Origin: Brevundimonas diminuta
Lineage (GTDB): Bacteria; Pseudomonadota; Alphaproteobacteria; Caulobacterales; Caulobacteraceae
Reading direction: 5' to 3'
DNA length: 64,000 bases
Assembly (NCBI RefSeq): GCF_022654015.1
Contig: NZ_CP073063.1
Coordinates: forward strand, 744,001-808,000
The translations under genes were made by a program, and so were the position numbers. The notes under the pieces are model-generated. The model was not told the origin of the DNA. It worked only from the letters and a program-made list of their open reading frames with translations, and did not search any database. The stretch's first letter is position 1, and every line of letters starts with the position of its first letter. Below are positions 25,257-34,668 of this stretch, one piece after another.

Positions 25257-26618
25257 ATGGTGGACGTGCGTTCGTCTTCTCGAGTTCTGTCGGCGCGGCG
25301 TCGTCGCCGTTATCGATTAAGGGCAGATGACGTTCGGCCCAGCGTATCTATGCGGCTGCGTACAGCTGCGGTTCCTCAGCCAACGGTCGCCTCTGCATTC
25401 CCCGCGACACGACAAGGTGGTCGACATGGCCTGTCGGGCCGTCGTTTCCTGATCGTTTCCGCACCATTCGGATCGTTTGGAGCCGCACTGGCCTCGGTGC
25501 TCGAATCGCGCGGCGCGGTCGTCAATCGCATGATCTTCAACGCCGGCGATGCGATGAACTGGCGCAGACCGGGCGGATTGGTCTTCAAGAATACGGCGAA
25601 ATCCTGGTCCGATGGTCTGGCGCACATCGTCGCGGATTTCAGCGACGTCATCGTCTTTGGCGAGGCCGGCACCTACAACCGCGCGGTTCTGGCGGCGGCC
25701 GACACCCTGAACGCTCGTGTCTGGGTTCTGGAAAACGGCTATTTTCGTCCTGATTGGGTCACGGTCGAGCGCAATGGCGTAAACGGCTCCAGCGCGCTGC
25801 CACGCTTCCGCGACGGATATCCCGAACCGGCGCCGAAGTTTCTGGAACCCGTCGCAGTCGGGAAGATACTGCCGCACCACGTCGCCAACATCAGCGCCTA
25901 TCATACGGTGCAGGTCGCGGGAAAAGCGTTCTTCCCAAACTATACCGCGCCTTACGTGTTTTCCCCCCTGAAGCAGTGCCTGGGCCATATCCGGCGCTAC
26001 GTCAGCTTGGCGTTCCGCCGGCCCGAGAATTGCGATGCCGACATCATAAGGGCCAAGGGCGAGTTTTTCATCGCCTGCCTGCAACGGGAAGGCGACGCGC
26101 AACTGCTGCGTTATTCGCGATATGCCGACAACCGCGCCTTCCTGACAGCCGTCATCGCCAGCTTCGCCGCCAAAGCGCCGCTTGAGACGCGTCTTGTTGT
26201 CAAGAATCATCCGCTTGATCCTGGCCTAGTCAATCTTCGCGCTGTGACGATGCGGCTTGCTGAGATGCATGGCTTGGCTCGACGTGTCGATTTCATCGAT
26301 GGCGGTAATCTGGCGGCTCTATGTCGGACGTCGTTAGGGATGGTCGTCAACAACTCGAGCGCCGCCTTATCGGCTTTAGGGTTCCATACGCCGGTCAAGG
26401 TGCTGGGAGACGCCTTCTTCGATTTCGAGGGATTGACCGATCAGAAGCCGCTGGACGTCTTCTGGAGTGATCCCGAGGCCCCGGACAGCAGGCTGTTCAC
26501 GCGCTTCCGCGCTCACGTGATCGCCCAAAGCCAGGTGAACGGCAACTATCACGAGCCCCATGCGATCATTCCGACCGCCAACGGGATCGCCGACGTGTTC
26601 GAACGCGCGACGGACTAG
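25257..26618 (+). CDS. KpsS-like capsular polysaccharide biosynthesis/export protein
   Basis: About 453 residues from the chosen ATG; an in-frame ATG at codon 32 (25350) is an alternative start, and the first 55 residues are poorly conserved-looking and basic. From about residue 60 the protein shows the Capsule_synth pattern: FLIVSAPFGSFGAALA, WVLENGYFRPDWVTV, VVKNHPLDPG and VVNNSSAALSALGFHTP. KpsS-type proteins are Kdo transferases that start the lipid-linked linker of capsules. No other capsule gene is near it. Three TTA leucine codons within about 20 codons near 26335-26385 differ from neighbouring genes and suggest transfer. Confidence 0.78.
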   Translation: MVDVRSSSRVLSARRRRRYRLRADDVRPSVSMRLRTAAVPQPTVASAFPATRQGGRHGLSGRRFLIVSAPFGSFGAALASVLESRGAVVNRMIFNAGDAMNWRRPGGLVFKNTAKSWSDGLAHIVADFSDVIVFGEAGTYNRAVLAAADTLNARVWVLENGYFRPDWVTVERNGVNGSSALPRFRDGYPEPAPKFLEPVAVGKILPHHVANISAYHTVQVAGKAFFPNYTAPYVFSPLKQCLGHIRRYVSLAFRRPENCDADIIRAKGEFFIACLQREGDAQLLRYSRYADNRAFLTAVIASFAAKAPLETRLVVKNHPLDPGLVNLRAVTMRLAEMHGLARRVDFIDGGNLAALCRTSLGMVVNNSSAALSALGFHTPVKVLGDAFFDFEGLTDQKPLDVFWSDPEAPDSRLFTRFRAHVIAQSQVNGNYHEPHAIIPTANGIADVFERATD

Positions 26619-26786
26619 GGCGCAATCCCTAACCAGTGTGGCGCCGACACCACCCTCTGTCGCTGTCATATTACCGTTACATAACTGTCGCCCTAGGTTC
26701 TGACATCCGCCCTAGAGGGGGCTGGATTGCGACATGTCCGGAACATGTCCTCGACCATTTTCGGTCCACCAGCTGGGGATAGCTTA

Positions 26787-29700
26787 ATGACCTTCCGCAA
26801 ACTGGCGTACGGCGCTTCGGCCGTCGCCATCATGATGTCCGCCTCGACGGCGGTGTATGCCCAAGAAACCACGGGCGGCATCTCGGGCGCTGTCTATGAC
26901 GCGGCCGGCGCGCCGGTCGCGGGCGCGACCGTGACGGTGACCCACGAGCCGTCGGGCACCACTTCGACGACCGTTACGGATCAGAACGGCTCGTTCTCGT
27001 CGCGCGGTCTGCGCGTCGGCGGCCCGTATACGGTTCGCAGCACCTCGTCGGCGGGCGATGCGGTCGCCCAGGTCGCGACCATCGGTATCGGCACTCCGGC
27101 ATCGGTTGAGCTGGTTGTCGCCGGTGCTGCGGACAGCGCCGCCCAAGTCGCCGATGTCGTGGTTACGGGCGTCCGCTCCGGCGGTCTGCGCACCTCGCCG
27201 CGCAGCAACCTGAACCTGGCGGACATCGAGACGCTTCCGTCGATCGGTCGCGACATCAAGGACATTGTTCGCACCACCCCGTTCGCCACGGTGGATCCCA
27301 CCAACAACGACGCCCTGTCGATCGGCGGCCAGAACACGCGTTTCAACGCCATCCTGATCGACGGCGTGCGCCAGAACGACGATTTTGGGCTGAACCAGAA
27401 CGGCTATCCCACGCTCGGTTCGCCGATCTCGCGTTCGGTCATCCAGGCGGTCAGCGTCGATGTGGCGCCTTACGGCGTTCAATACGGCTCCTTCACCGGC
27501 GGCGTGGTCAATTCGGTCACCAAGTCCGGCGGCAACGACTTCCACGGTGAACTCTTCTACGAGAAGACCGACCAGGACCTGCGCGGCGAAACCTTCAGCT
27601 ACGAAGACTTCGTCACCGGCCAACGTCAGAACCGCTCGGTTGTCGGCGAGTTCGAAGAAAAGACCTGGGGCGCCACGCTCAGCGGTCCGATCATCAAGGA
27701 CCGCCTGTTCTTCCTGCTGAACTACGAAAAGTTCGAGAGCGCCACGCCCGTTCTGTCCGGCCCGCAAGGCGCCGGCCTGCCCAACGAGGCACAGGGCATC
27801 ACCCAGGCTCAGATTGATCAGGTTCGTCAGATCGCCACGACCGTCTATGGCTATGATCCGCTGGACTGGCGTGCGGGCGCGCTAGAAACCTATGACGAGA
27901 AGTACTTCGCCAAGCTGGACTGGAACATCAACGATCGCCATCGCGCCGTCGTCTCCTACCAGCAGACCGAAGGCAGCGACCTGCGCCTGAACAATACGAC
28001 GACCAGTGGCAACAACATCTCGGTCGGTCTGCTGTCCTCGGCCTATGAGATCGTCACGAACCTGAAGGCCTACAAGGCTCAGCTGTTCTCCGACTGGACC
28101 GACCGTTTCTCGACCGAGTTTTCCTTCACGCGCAAGGAAGTCGAAAACATCTCGCAGGGCTTGGCCGGCAACGACTTCGCCGCCATGCAGGTCTATCTGG
28201 ACTCCCCCTACGGCGCTCAAACCGGCGTTCGTCGCTCGATCCGCTTCGGACCGGAGCGCTCGCGCCACGCCAACGCCCTGACGGTCGACACGACGCAGTA
28301 CCGCTTCGTCGGCAAGTATGACGCCGGCTTCGGCCACCGCTTCACGGCGGGCATCGAGCGTGAAGAACAGGATATCTTCAACCTGTTCGTGCAGGTCGCG
28401 AACGCTGAATACGAGTTCGACTCGATCGCCAGCTTCCAGGCGCGTCAGGCCGCCTCGATCGGCTATTCGAACGCCGCCACGAACAACAAGGCCGATGGCG
28501 CCGCCTCGTTCAAATACGCCCAGAACAGCTTCTACTTCCAGGACGAGTGGACGGCGACGCCGAACCTGACGGTCACGGCCGGCCTGCGCTACGACCTCTA
28601 TACGTCGGATGACAAGCCGCTCCTGAACCCCGGGTTCGTCCAACGCTTCGGCTTTGGCAACGACAAGAACCTGGACGGCGTCGGCATTCTGCAGCCGCGC
28701 TTCGCCTTCAACTGGCGCGCGCCGTGGGATGTGACGGTGTATGGCGGCTTCGGTCGCTTCCAGGGCGGTTCGCCGAACGTCTGGATCTCGAACTCCTATT
28801 CGAACCCCGGCAACCTGATCGGCTCGTTCCAGTGCAAGATCAGCTCGACGTATCAATCCCAGTTCGCATCCGCCTTCCCCGTCTGCTCCGCCGCGCAGCA
28901 GGCCGCGTTGACGAACGTCGATGGTCTGGCCGTCAAGCCTGTCGCTCAGACGGCCGTGACCGCCAGCGCCAATCAGGGCACCGGCAACATCAATCTGATC
29001 GATCCGGCCTTCAAGACGCCTTCGATCTGGAAGACCTCGATCGGCGCGACCAAGGCGTTCGATCTCAGCCGCTTCCGTATGGGTGAAGGCTGGAACCTGA
29101 CGGCCGAATATGTGCACTCGGAACTGCAGGACGCGATCGGTTGGGTCGATCTGTCGCTGGCGCGCACCCAGAACGGCACGGCCCCTGACGGTCGCCCGGT
29201 CTTCGGTCCGAACCCGACCCGTGCCGGTCAACAGGTTCTGATGATGACCAACTTCAATGGCGGCCAGACGGATCAGTTCGCTGTCGCTCTGGGCAAGGAC
29301 TGGTACGACGGTCTGCTGGAAGGTGCGGGCTTCAACCTGTCCTACACCTACCTGGATGTAACCGACCGTTCGCCGGCGACGTCGTCCACCGCCAGCTCCA
29401 ACTACGGCAACATCGCCCTGTCGGACCCGAACGACCCGACCCTGACGACCTCGAACTATGAAATCGAGCATGCGCTGAAGTTGAACGTCAGCTATTCGCG
29501 CGCCTTCTTCGGCGACTACCGCACGCGCATCAACATGTATGCGCAACGCCGTTCGGGCCTGCCGTTCAGCTACACCTTCGGCACCAGCCCGGCGTCGCTT
29601 GTCGGCGAATACGTCACCACCCAGCGCCAGCTGCTCTACGTCCCGCAAGTCGACTCCAGCGGCAACGTGACGGCGACCAGCGACCCGCTGGTGCGTTACG

Positions 29701-30110
29701 GCTCGACCACCTCGGGCGGCGTGACGACGCCGTTCGACCTGGCCGCATTCAACGCCTTCCTCAAGCGCACGGGTCTGATCGACTATGCGGGTTCGATCGC
29801 CCCGCGTAACGCCTTCAAGTCGCCCTATGTGACCACCGTCGATATGCACATCGAGCAGGAACTGCCGGCCTTCTTCCCCGGCGGCGCCAAGCTGGTCGGC
29901 TATATGGACATCGAAAACCTGGGCAACCTGCTGAACGACGAGTGGGGCGTGATCCAACAGATCGCCTTCCCCTATACGTCGAACAACATCACGGCGACGC
30001 GCACGGGCAACCAGTTCTATACCTACAACAGCTTCCAGGACCGTACGCCGGCAACCTTCGGCACGAACTCGGTCTGGCAAATCAAGGTCGGCGTCCGCTA
30101 TTCGTTCTAA
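26787..30110 (+). CDS. Oar-like TonB-dependent outer-membrane receptor
   Basis: A 1107-residue receptor. After a signal peptide (MTFRKLAYGASAVAIMMSA...VYAQ), residues about 27-110 form a carboxypeptidase-regulatory-like domain (GGISGAVYDAAGAPVAGA). This is followed by a plug (VVVTGVRSGGL...SIGGQNTRFNAILIDGVRQ) and a long beta-barrel ending in the aromatic terminus VGVRYSF. This domain order matches the Oar/large TonB receptor group, which takes up bulky nutrients. The ATG lies after GGGGATAGC. Codon use is strongly optimised, suggesting abundant protein. A strong terminator follows. Confidence 0.93.
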   Translation: MTFRKLAYGASAVAIMMSASTAVYAQETTGGISGAVYDAAGAPVAGATVTVTHEPSGTTSTTVTDQNGSFSSRGLRVGGPYTVRSTSSAGDAVAQVATIGIGTPASVELVVAGAADSAAQVADVVVTGVRSGGLRTSPRSNLNLADIETLPSIGRDIKDIVRTTPFATVDPTNNDALSIGGQNTRFNAILIDGVRQNDDFGLNQNGYPTLGSPISRSVIQAVSVDVAPYGVQYGSFTGGVVNSVTKSGGNDFHGELFYEKTDQDLRGETFSYEDFVTGQRQNRSVVGEFEEKTWGATLSGPIIKDRLFFLLNYEKFESATPVLSGPQGAGLPNEAQGITQAQIDQVRQIATTVYGYDPLDWRAGALETYDEKYFAKLDWNINDRHRAVVSYQQTEGSDLRLNNTTTSGNNISVGLLSSAYEIVTNLKAYKAQLFSDWTDRFSTEFSFTRKEVENISQGLAGNDFAAMQVYLDSPYGAQTGVRRSIRFGPERSRHANALTVDTTQYRFVGKYDAGFGHRFTAGIEREEQDIFNLFVQVANAEYEFDSIASFQARQAASIGYSNAATNNKADGAASFKYAQNSFYFQDEWTATPNLTVTAGLRYDLYTSDDKPLLNPGFVQRFGFGNDKNLDGVGILQPRFAFNWRAPWDVTVYGGFGRFQGGSPNVWISNSYSNPGNLIGSFQCKISSTYQSQFASAFPVCSAAQQAALTNVDGLAVKPVAQTAVTASANQGTGNINLIDPAFKTPSIWKTSIGATKAFDLSRFRMGEGWNLTAEYVHSELQDAIGWVDLSLARTQNGTAPDGRPVFGPNPTRAGQQVLMMTNFNGGQTDQFAVALGKDWYDGLLEGAGFNLSYTYLDVTDRSPATSSTASSNYGNIALSDPNDPTLTTSNYEIEHALKLNVSYSRAFFGDYRTRINMYAQRRSGLPFSYTFGTSPASLVGEYVTTQRQLLYVPQVDSSGNVTATSDPLVRYGSTTSGGVTTPFDLAAFNAFLKRTGLIDYAGSIAPRNAFKSPYVTTVDMHIEQELPAFFPGGAKLVGYMDIENLGNLLNDEWGVIQQIAFPYTSNNITATRTGNQFYTYNSFQDRTPATFGTNSVWQIKVGVRYSF

Positions 30111-30135
30111 GCGTACGTCTGACTGAAACGATGAA

Positions 30136-30164
30136 GGGCGGTCCGTTCGCGGGCCGCCCTTTTT
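30136..30164 (+). terminator. Intrinsic terminator after the TonB receptor
   Basis: A 10-bp stem, GGGCGGTCCG (30136-30145) with CGGGCCGCCC (30150-30159), one T-G wobble pair, a TTCG tetraloop and five T residues directly after. This is a textbook rho-independent terminator. Confidence 0.93.
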
Positions 30165-30242
30165 CGTGGCTGACGTTGAAGTCGGGGGCGCTTGGGGCCA
30201 TATGGCGCGGCTCCCAGTTCGGCCCTTCTTGAGGACGCCCGC

Positions 30243-31262
30243 ATGACCGATCCGACTGCTGCCGCCATCCCCGCCGAATGGGCGCCGCACCGCGCCATGT
30301 GGGTGGGCTGGCCCAGCCATGCGGAATACTGGTTCGAGGCGCTGGAGCAGGCGCAGGACGAGGTCGAGGGTCTGGTGCGGGCCCTGGCCGGTCCGGGTCA
30401 CGAGCACGTCAAGCTGATGGTCGGCAAGGCCGAGGTCCTGGCCGACGCCCAGCAGCGCTTTGCGGGTGTGGCCAATGTCGAGGTCGTGCCCGGCGAGTTC
30501 GGCGACGTCTGGCTGCGCGACACCGGGCCGATCTTTGGCGCGGGATCCAAAACGGCGGCGGCGTTCAAGTTTAACGGCTGGGGCGGCAAATACGACATGC
30601 CGGGCGACGACCTGGTCGCGGGCCAGATTGGCCGACATGCGGGCGTTGACCTGACCTGGAACGACTTTGTCATGGAAGGCGGGTCGCTGGATCACGACGG
30701 GGAGGGAACGGTCCTGACCACGCGCCAGTGCCTGCTGAACCCGAACCGCAATCCGGCCTGGAACCAGGACGAGGCTGTCGCGGCGGCGGCGCTGGAGAAG
30801 GCGGTCGGCGCCAAGGTGGTGGTGTGGCTGGGCGACGGTTTGTTGAACGATCACACCGATGGGCACGTCGACAACCTGGCGCGGTTCGTCGCGCCGGGCG
30901 TGGTCGCCTGCCCGGTCGCCTGGGGGACGAATGACGTCAACGCCGACGTCTATGACGCGACGGCGCGCGATCTGGCCGCCGTGACCGATGCGGCGGGCCG
31001 GCGGCTGAAGGTCGTGCGCATCCCGTCGCCGGGCCTGGTGCTGGACGAAGACGAACGCCCGATCCCGGCCAGCCACATGAACTTCCTGATCGCCAATGGC
31101 GCGGTGATCGTGCCCACCTATGGCGATGCGCGCGCCGCCGACATGGCCTGTCAGGCGTTGAAGGACGCCTTCCCCGATCGCGAGATCATTCCGCTGCCGT
31201 CCAACGCTATCCTGACCGGCGGCGGCTCGTTCCACTGCATCTCCCAGCAGGAGCCAGCATGA
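30243..31262 (+). CDS. aguA: Agmatine deiminase
   Basis: A 339-residue member of the agmatine/peptidylarginine deiminase family that turns agmatine into N-carbamoylputrescine and ammonia. Landmarks in order are MWVGWPS, VWLRDTGPIF, FNGWGGKY, EGGSLDHDG, NDHTDGHVDN and the catalytic Cys332 in GGGSFHCISQQ. The GAT-type proton shuttles (Asp, His) lie in the conserved DGH motif. The start MTDPTAAAIP is chosen by alignment to the usual N-terminus. The gene overlaps aguB by 4 bp, and together they form the two-step agmatine route to putrescine. Confidence 0.95.
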   Translation: MTDPTAAAIPAEWAPHRAMWVGWPSHAEYWFEALEQAQDEVEGLVRALAGPGHEHVKLMVGKAEVLADAQQRFAGVANVEVVPGEFGDVWLRDTGPIFGAGSKTAAAFKFNGWGGKYDMPGDDLVAGQIGRHAGVDLTWNDFVMEGGSLDHDGEGTVLTTRQCLLNPNRNPAWNQDEAVAAAALEKAVGAKVVVWLGDGLLNDHTDGHVDNLARFVAPGVVACPVAWGTNDVNADVYDATARDLAAVTDAAGRRLKVVRIPSPGLVLDEDERPIPASHMNFLIANGAVIVPTYGDARAADMACQALKDAFPDREIIPLPSNAILTGGGSFHCISQQEPA

Positions 31263-32122
31263 CCCGCACCATCACCGTCGCCGGCATCCAGACCTCGTAT
31301 GGCGAGGACATGCAGGCGAACATCGACAAGACCATCGCCTTCGTGCGCGAGGCGGCGGGGCAGGGCGCGCAAGTGATCCTGCCGTCGGAGCTGTTCCAGG
31401 GGCCCTATTTCTGCGTGTCGCAGGAAGAGCATTGGTTCGCCCACGCCTATGAATGGCGCGAACATCCGTGCGTCACGGCTATGGCGCCGGTGGCCAAGGA
31501 ACTGGGCGTGGCCATTCCGGTCTCGATCTTCGAGAAGGACGGGCCGCAATATTACAACTCGCTGGTTATGCTGGATGCCGACGGCGAGGCGCTGGGCGTC
31601 TATAGGAAGAGCCATATCCCCGACGGGCCCGGCTATCAGGAGAAGTATTATTTTCGGCCGGGCGATACGGGCTTCAAGGTCTGGAAGACCCGCTTCGGCA
31701 AGGTCGGGGTCGGCATCTGCTGGGACCAGTGGTTCCCGGAAGCGGCGCGGGCGATGATGCTGATGGGCGCAGACGTCCTGATGTATCCGACCGCCATCGG
31801 CACCGAGCCGCATGATGCGACCCTGCATACGGCCGAGCCCTGGCGCCGCGCCATGCAGGGCCATGCGGTGTCGAACGCCGTGCCGGTCGTCGGCGCCAAC
31901 CGGATCGGCCATGAGCGCGTGACCGAGGTCGGCCAGACCTTCTACGGCCATTCCTTCATCGCCGACCAACAGGGCGAACTGGTCGAGCAACTGGGCGCCG
32001 AGGAGGAGGGGGTGCTGGTGCACCGCTTCGACCTGGACGAACTAGACAAATACCGCGCGGCCTGGGGCTTCTTCCGCGATCGGCGGACGGACCTGTATGG
32101 GGCGCTGACGGGCAAGGGCTGA
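31259..32122 (+). CDS. aguB: N-carbamoylputrescine amidase
   Basis: A 287-residue nitrilase-superfamily enzyme that hydrolyses N-carbamoylputrescine to putrescine, CO2 and ammonia. The catalytic triad is Glu44 (LPSELFQGPYF), Lys117 (YRKSHIPDGPGY) and Cys154 (GVGICWDQWFPEA). The FQGPYFC and YYNSLVMLD segments are typical of AguB. It overlaps aguA (ATGA) and completes the putrescine pathway in this operon. Confidence 0.95.
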   Translation: MTRTITVAGIQTSYGEDMQANIDKTIAFVREAAGQGAQVILPSELFQGPYFCVSQEEHWFAHAYEWREHPCVTAMAPVAKELGVAIPVSIFEKDGPQYYNSLVMLDADGEALGVYRKSHIPDGPGYQEKYYFRPGDTGFKVWKTRFGKVGVGICWDQWFPEAARAMMLMGADVLMYPTAIGTEPHDATLHTAEPWRRAMQGHAVSNAVPVVGANRIGHERVTEVGQTFYGHSFIADQQGELVEQLGAEEEGVLVHRFDLDELDKYRAAWGFFRDRRTDLYGALTGKG

Positions 32123-32123
32123 T

Positions 32124-32864
32124 CTAGGCCCGCATCGCCTCGACCGCCGCGATCAGTCGGTCGAGGTCCGCCGGCGTCGAAAGCCGGTGATCGCCGCCGT
32201 CGATCAGGTCCAGGCGCACGTCGCCGCCCGTCAGACGTTCGACCAACTCCACCTGATGTCGCCACGGCACGACGTCGTCGGCTCGGCCTTGCAGAACGTG
32301 GACCGGGGCGGCGATGTCGATCACGCCGTCCAGCAGCAGCCAGTCGCGCGCTTCCTCGAACATCCGACGCGTCAGGACATATTCGCCCAGACCCTCCTCG
32401 ACGATCAGGGTTTCGCCCTCGCGCAGGATGGCCTGACGCTCGTGGTCCGCCAGGCCGGGCCACATCAGCCGTTCGGTGAAGTCCTGGGCCGGATTGACCA
32501 GGACCAGCCCCTTGATCCGGTCCGGCCGCGCCAGGATCGCCAGCAGCGAGACCCAGCCGCCCATCGAGGAGCCGACCGGAATGACCGGGCCGGACAGGCT
32601 GTCGATCAGAGCGACGGCATCCTCGCGCCAGCGGCCGATGGTGGCCTGTCTCCAGTCGCCGGAGGACTGGCCGTGGGCGAAATGGTCGTAGCGGACGAAG
32701 TTCCAGCCACGTTCGCGTGCGGCGACGTCCAGGGCCAGGGCCTTGGTCCCCTCCATGTCCGAACGAAAGCCGCCGATCCAGATCACGGTCGGGCCGTCGC
32801 CTTCGACGCGTTTGAAGGCCAGGGTTTCGCCGTCGGGGCGGGACAGATGCTGGATGTCGTTCAT
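32124..32864 (-). CDS. Alpha/beta-hydrolase, ABHD10-like
   Basis: A 246-residue alpha/beta hydrolase. It opens with IWIGGFRSDMEGTKA, then the nucleophile elbow VGSSMGGW, an acidic residue in LQGRADDVVPW and His in GGDHRLS. The pattern matches the ABHD10-like group, whose known members are acyl-protein thioesterases or glucuronide esterases. The bacterial substrate is unknown. The start is set at MNDIQHLSRPDG; the upstream extension overlaps the divergent glycosyltransferase start and is unlikely. It is convergent with aguB with only 1 bp between the stops. Confidence 0.82.
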   Translation of the reverse strand: MNDIQHLSRPDGETLAFKRVEGDGPTVIWIGGFRSDMEGTKALALDVAARERGWNFVRYDHFAHGQSSGDWRQATIGRWREDAVALIDSLSGPVIPVGSSMGGWVSLLAILARPDRIKGLVLVNPAQDFTERLMWPGLADHERQAILREGETLIVEEGLGEYVLTRRMFEEARDWLLLDGVIDIAAPVHVLQGRADDVVPWRHQVELVERLTGGDVRLDLIDGGDHRLSTPADLDRLIAAVEAMRA

Positions 32865-32935
32865 GGCGCCGTTCTGCCCGGACTTTCCGCCGTCGTCACC
32901 CTTGACCGCGACGCGCGATGGCGGAACACAGACCC

Positions 32936-33898
32936 ATGTCCGCACCCCAGGTCCTGTTCGTCACCTCCAACCGCATCGGCGACTGCGTCATCTCGTCGGG
33001 CGTGATCCGCGAGATCGCGCGTCAGGTCCCGGGGGCCGAGATCACCGTCGCCTGCGGGCGGCCGCCCGCGCCCTTCTTCCGCAATGCGCCGGGCGTCGTG
33101 CGCACCATCGTGCTGGACAAGAAGAAGCTGTCTGGCCACTGGCTCGATCTGTGGAAACAGGTCGTCGGCACGCGCTGGGACCTGGTCATCGACATTCGGG
33201 GTTCGGCGCTCAGCTATCTGATCCCGGCGAAGCGGCGCATCGTCTATAACCGCTCGTGGGAGACGGGCCTGCGCAAGGTGGAGATGGTGTCGCGCCTGAT
33301 GGGTTCGCCGACACCGCTGGATCCCGAAATCTTCCTGGACGATCAGGCGCGGGCCGAGGCCGCAGCCGTCATCGATCCGCAGCTGGCGGGCGGCGCGGGT
33401 ACGGGGCCGATCATCGCTCTGGCGCCCATTGCGCACCAGCCGGGCAAGAGCTGGCCCGCCGACCGCTGGGGCGCGCTGGTCGAGAAGCTGAAGGCCGAGC
33501 CGCGCTTTGACGGCTGGCGCTTCATGCCGGTGGGCGGACCGGGCGACCGGCCACCCGCGACCCCGGCCCTAGAAGCTGCAGGGCCGCGTGGAATCGATTT
33601 CGTCGGCAAGGGCGACATCCTGGCCTCGGCCGCCGCCATCGACCGGGCCGATCTGTTTGTCGGCAACGATTCGGGTCTGATGCACGTCTCGGCCGCGCTG
33701 GGCCGTCCGACCCTCGGTCTGTTCGGTCCGACGGAGTGGTGGCTGTATGGGCCGTGGGGGCCCAAGACGCGAACCGCAGCGTCCAACGAGACCCGCGGCC
33801 AGTTTGCGCCGATCGAGGACCTGACGGTAGATCACGTCTTCGACGCGGTGTTGGCGCTACATGACGCCTACATCGTCGAAACGCCTGCGAACCCTTGA
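32936..33898 (+). CDS. Glycosyltransferase family 9 (heptosyltransferase-like)
   Basis: A 320-residue GT-B enzyme related to lipopolysaccharide heptosyltransferases. The opening LFVTSNRIGDCVISSGVI matches the family N-terminus. The middle holds APIAHQPGKSWPADRWGAL, the sugar-nucleotide contact region, and FVGNDSGLMHVSAALGRPTLGLFG is the C-terminal GT9 signature. It probably adds a heptose or other sugar to the lipid A core on the inner face of the inner membrane. An ATG six codons upstream (32918) is an alternative start; neither has a strong ribosome site. Confidence 0.86.
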   Translation: MSAPQVLFVTSNRIGDCVISSGVIREIARQVPGAEITVACGRPPAPFFRNAPGVVRTIVLDKKKLSGHWLDLWKQVVGTRWDLVIDIRGSALSYLIPAKRRIVYNRSWETGLRKVEMVSRLMGSPTPLDPEIFLDDQARAEAAAVIDPQLAGGAGTGPIIALAPIAHQPGKSWPADRWGALVEKLKAEPRFDGWRFMPVGGPGDRPPATPALEAAGPRGIDFVGKGDILASAAAIDRADLFVGNDSGLMHVSAALGRPTLGLFGPTEWWLYGPWGPKTRTAASNETRGQFAPIEDLTVDHVFDAVLALHDAYIVETPANP

Positions 33899-34011
33899 AA
33901 AATCGGGGCTCGCGGGGCATATTGCCGGCCTTGAGGGGAACGTGGCGATCGCCGCGTGCATTCGCTCATCACGACATACGCCTTCTCTGACCACATAAGG
34001 AAACGACGCCC

Positions 34012-34545
34012 ATTCGCCGTCCCATGCAAGCGCCACCCGTGAAAGACGGGCCGCGTATGAACCAGGATATCCGCGCCCCTCGCGTTCTGCTCATCGACCA
34101 GAACGGCGAAAAACAGGGCGTCATGCCCACCTCCGCTGCTCTGGAAGCCGCCGAGGAAGCCGGGATGGACCTGGTCGAGATCGTCTCCACCTCCGAGCCG
34201 CCGGTGGCCAAGATCCTCGATTACGGCAAGCACCGTTTCCAGGAACAGAAGAAGAAGGCCGAGCAGCGCAAGCGCCAGAAGGTCGTCGAGCTGAAGGAGA
34301 TCAAACTCCGTCCGAACATCGACACCCACGACTATGAGGTGAAGGCCAAGGCCATGCACCGCTTCTTCGAGGAAGGCGACAAGGTCAAGGTCACCCTGCG
34401 CTTCCGCGGTCGCGAAATGGCGCACCCCGAACTGGGCATGAAGCTGCTGAACAAGGTCCAGGCCGATTTCGACGAAATCGCCAAGGTCGAGTTTGCGCCC
34501 AAGATGGAAGGCCGCCAGATGATCATGATCCTGGCTCCGCGCTGA
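34012..34545 (+). CDS. infC: Translation initiation factor IF-3, probable ATT start
   Basis: IF-3 binds the 30S subunit and checks start-codon pairing. The protein contains both IF-3 domains: [17 protein letters not shown] with the basic linker [11 protein letters not shown], and [16 protein letters not shown] in the C-terminal domain. I place the start at ATT (34012), giving 177 residues beginning [20 protein letters not shown] ribosome site lies about 9 bp before the ATT, whereas the in-frame ATG at 34024 has none at proper distance. An AUU start is the known autoregulatory device of infC in other bacteria. A strong terminator follows, so it is not joined to rpmI-rplT here. Confidence 0.93.
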   Translation: MRRPMQAPPVKDGPRMNQDIRAPRVLLIDQNGEKQGVMPTSAALEAAEEAGMDLVEIVSTSEPPVAKILDYGKHRFQEQKKKAEQRKRQKVVELKEIKLRPNIDTHDYEVKAKAMHRFFEEGDKVKVTLRFRGREMAHPELGMKLLNKVQADFDEIAKVEFAPKMEGRQMIMILAPR

Positions 34546-34568
34546 TCGCGATCCATCGCTGAATGCCA

Positions 34569-34599
34569 AACGCCCCGGTCCCGCGACCGGGGCGTTTTT
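34569..34599 (+). terminator. Intrinsic terminator after infC
   Basis: A perfect 12-bp stem, AACGCCCCGGTC (34569-34580) with GACCGGGGCGTT (34585-34596), a CCGC loop and a T run to 34599. Confidence 0.93.
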
Positions 34600-34668
34600 C
34601 GTTTCCACATCTGCCGCTTGCGTAAATCTGCGTCTTCTGGTTGAGCTTAGCCGTAAGTGGGGGCGTTC

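Noticed and set aside
27882..31235. A 1117-codon open frame on the minus strand
   Set aside because: It is the antisense shadow of the TonB receptor and aguA. GC-rich third positions remove stop codons from the opposite strand. Its product is Arg/Gln/His/Val-rich with no motif.
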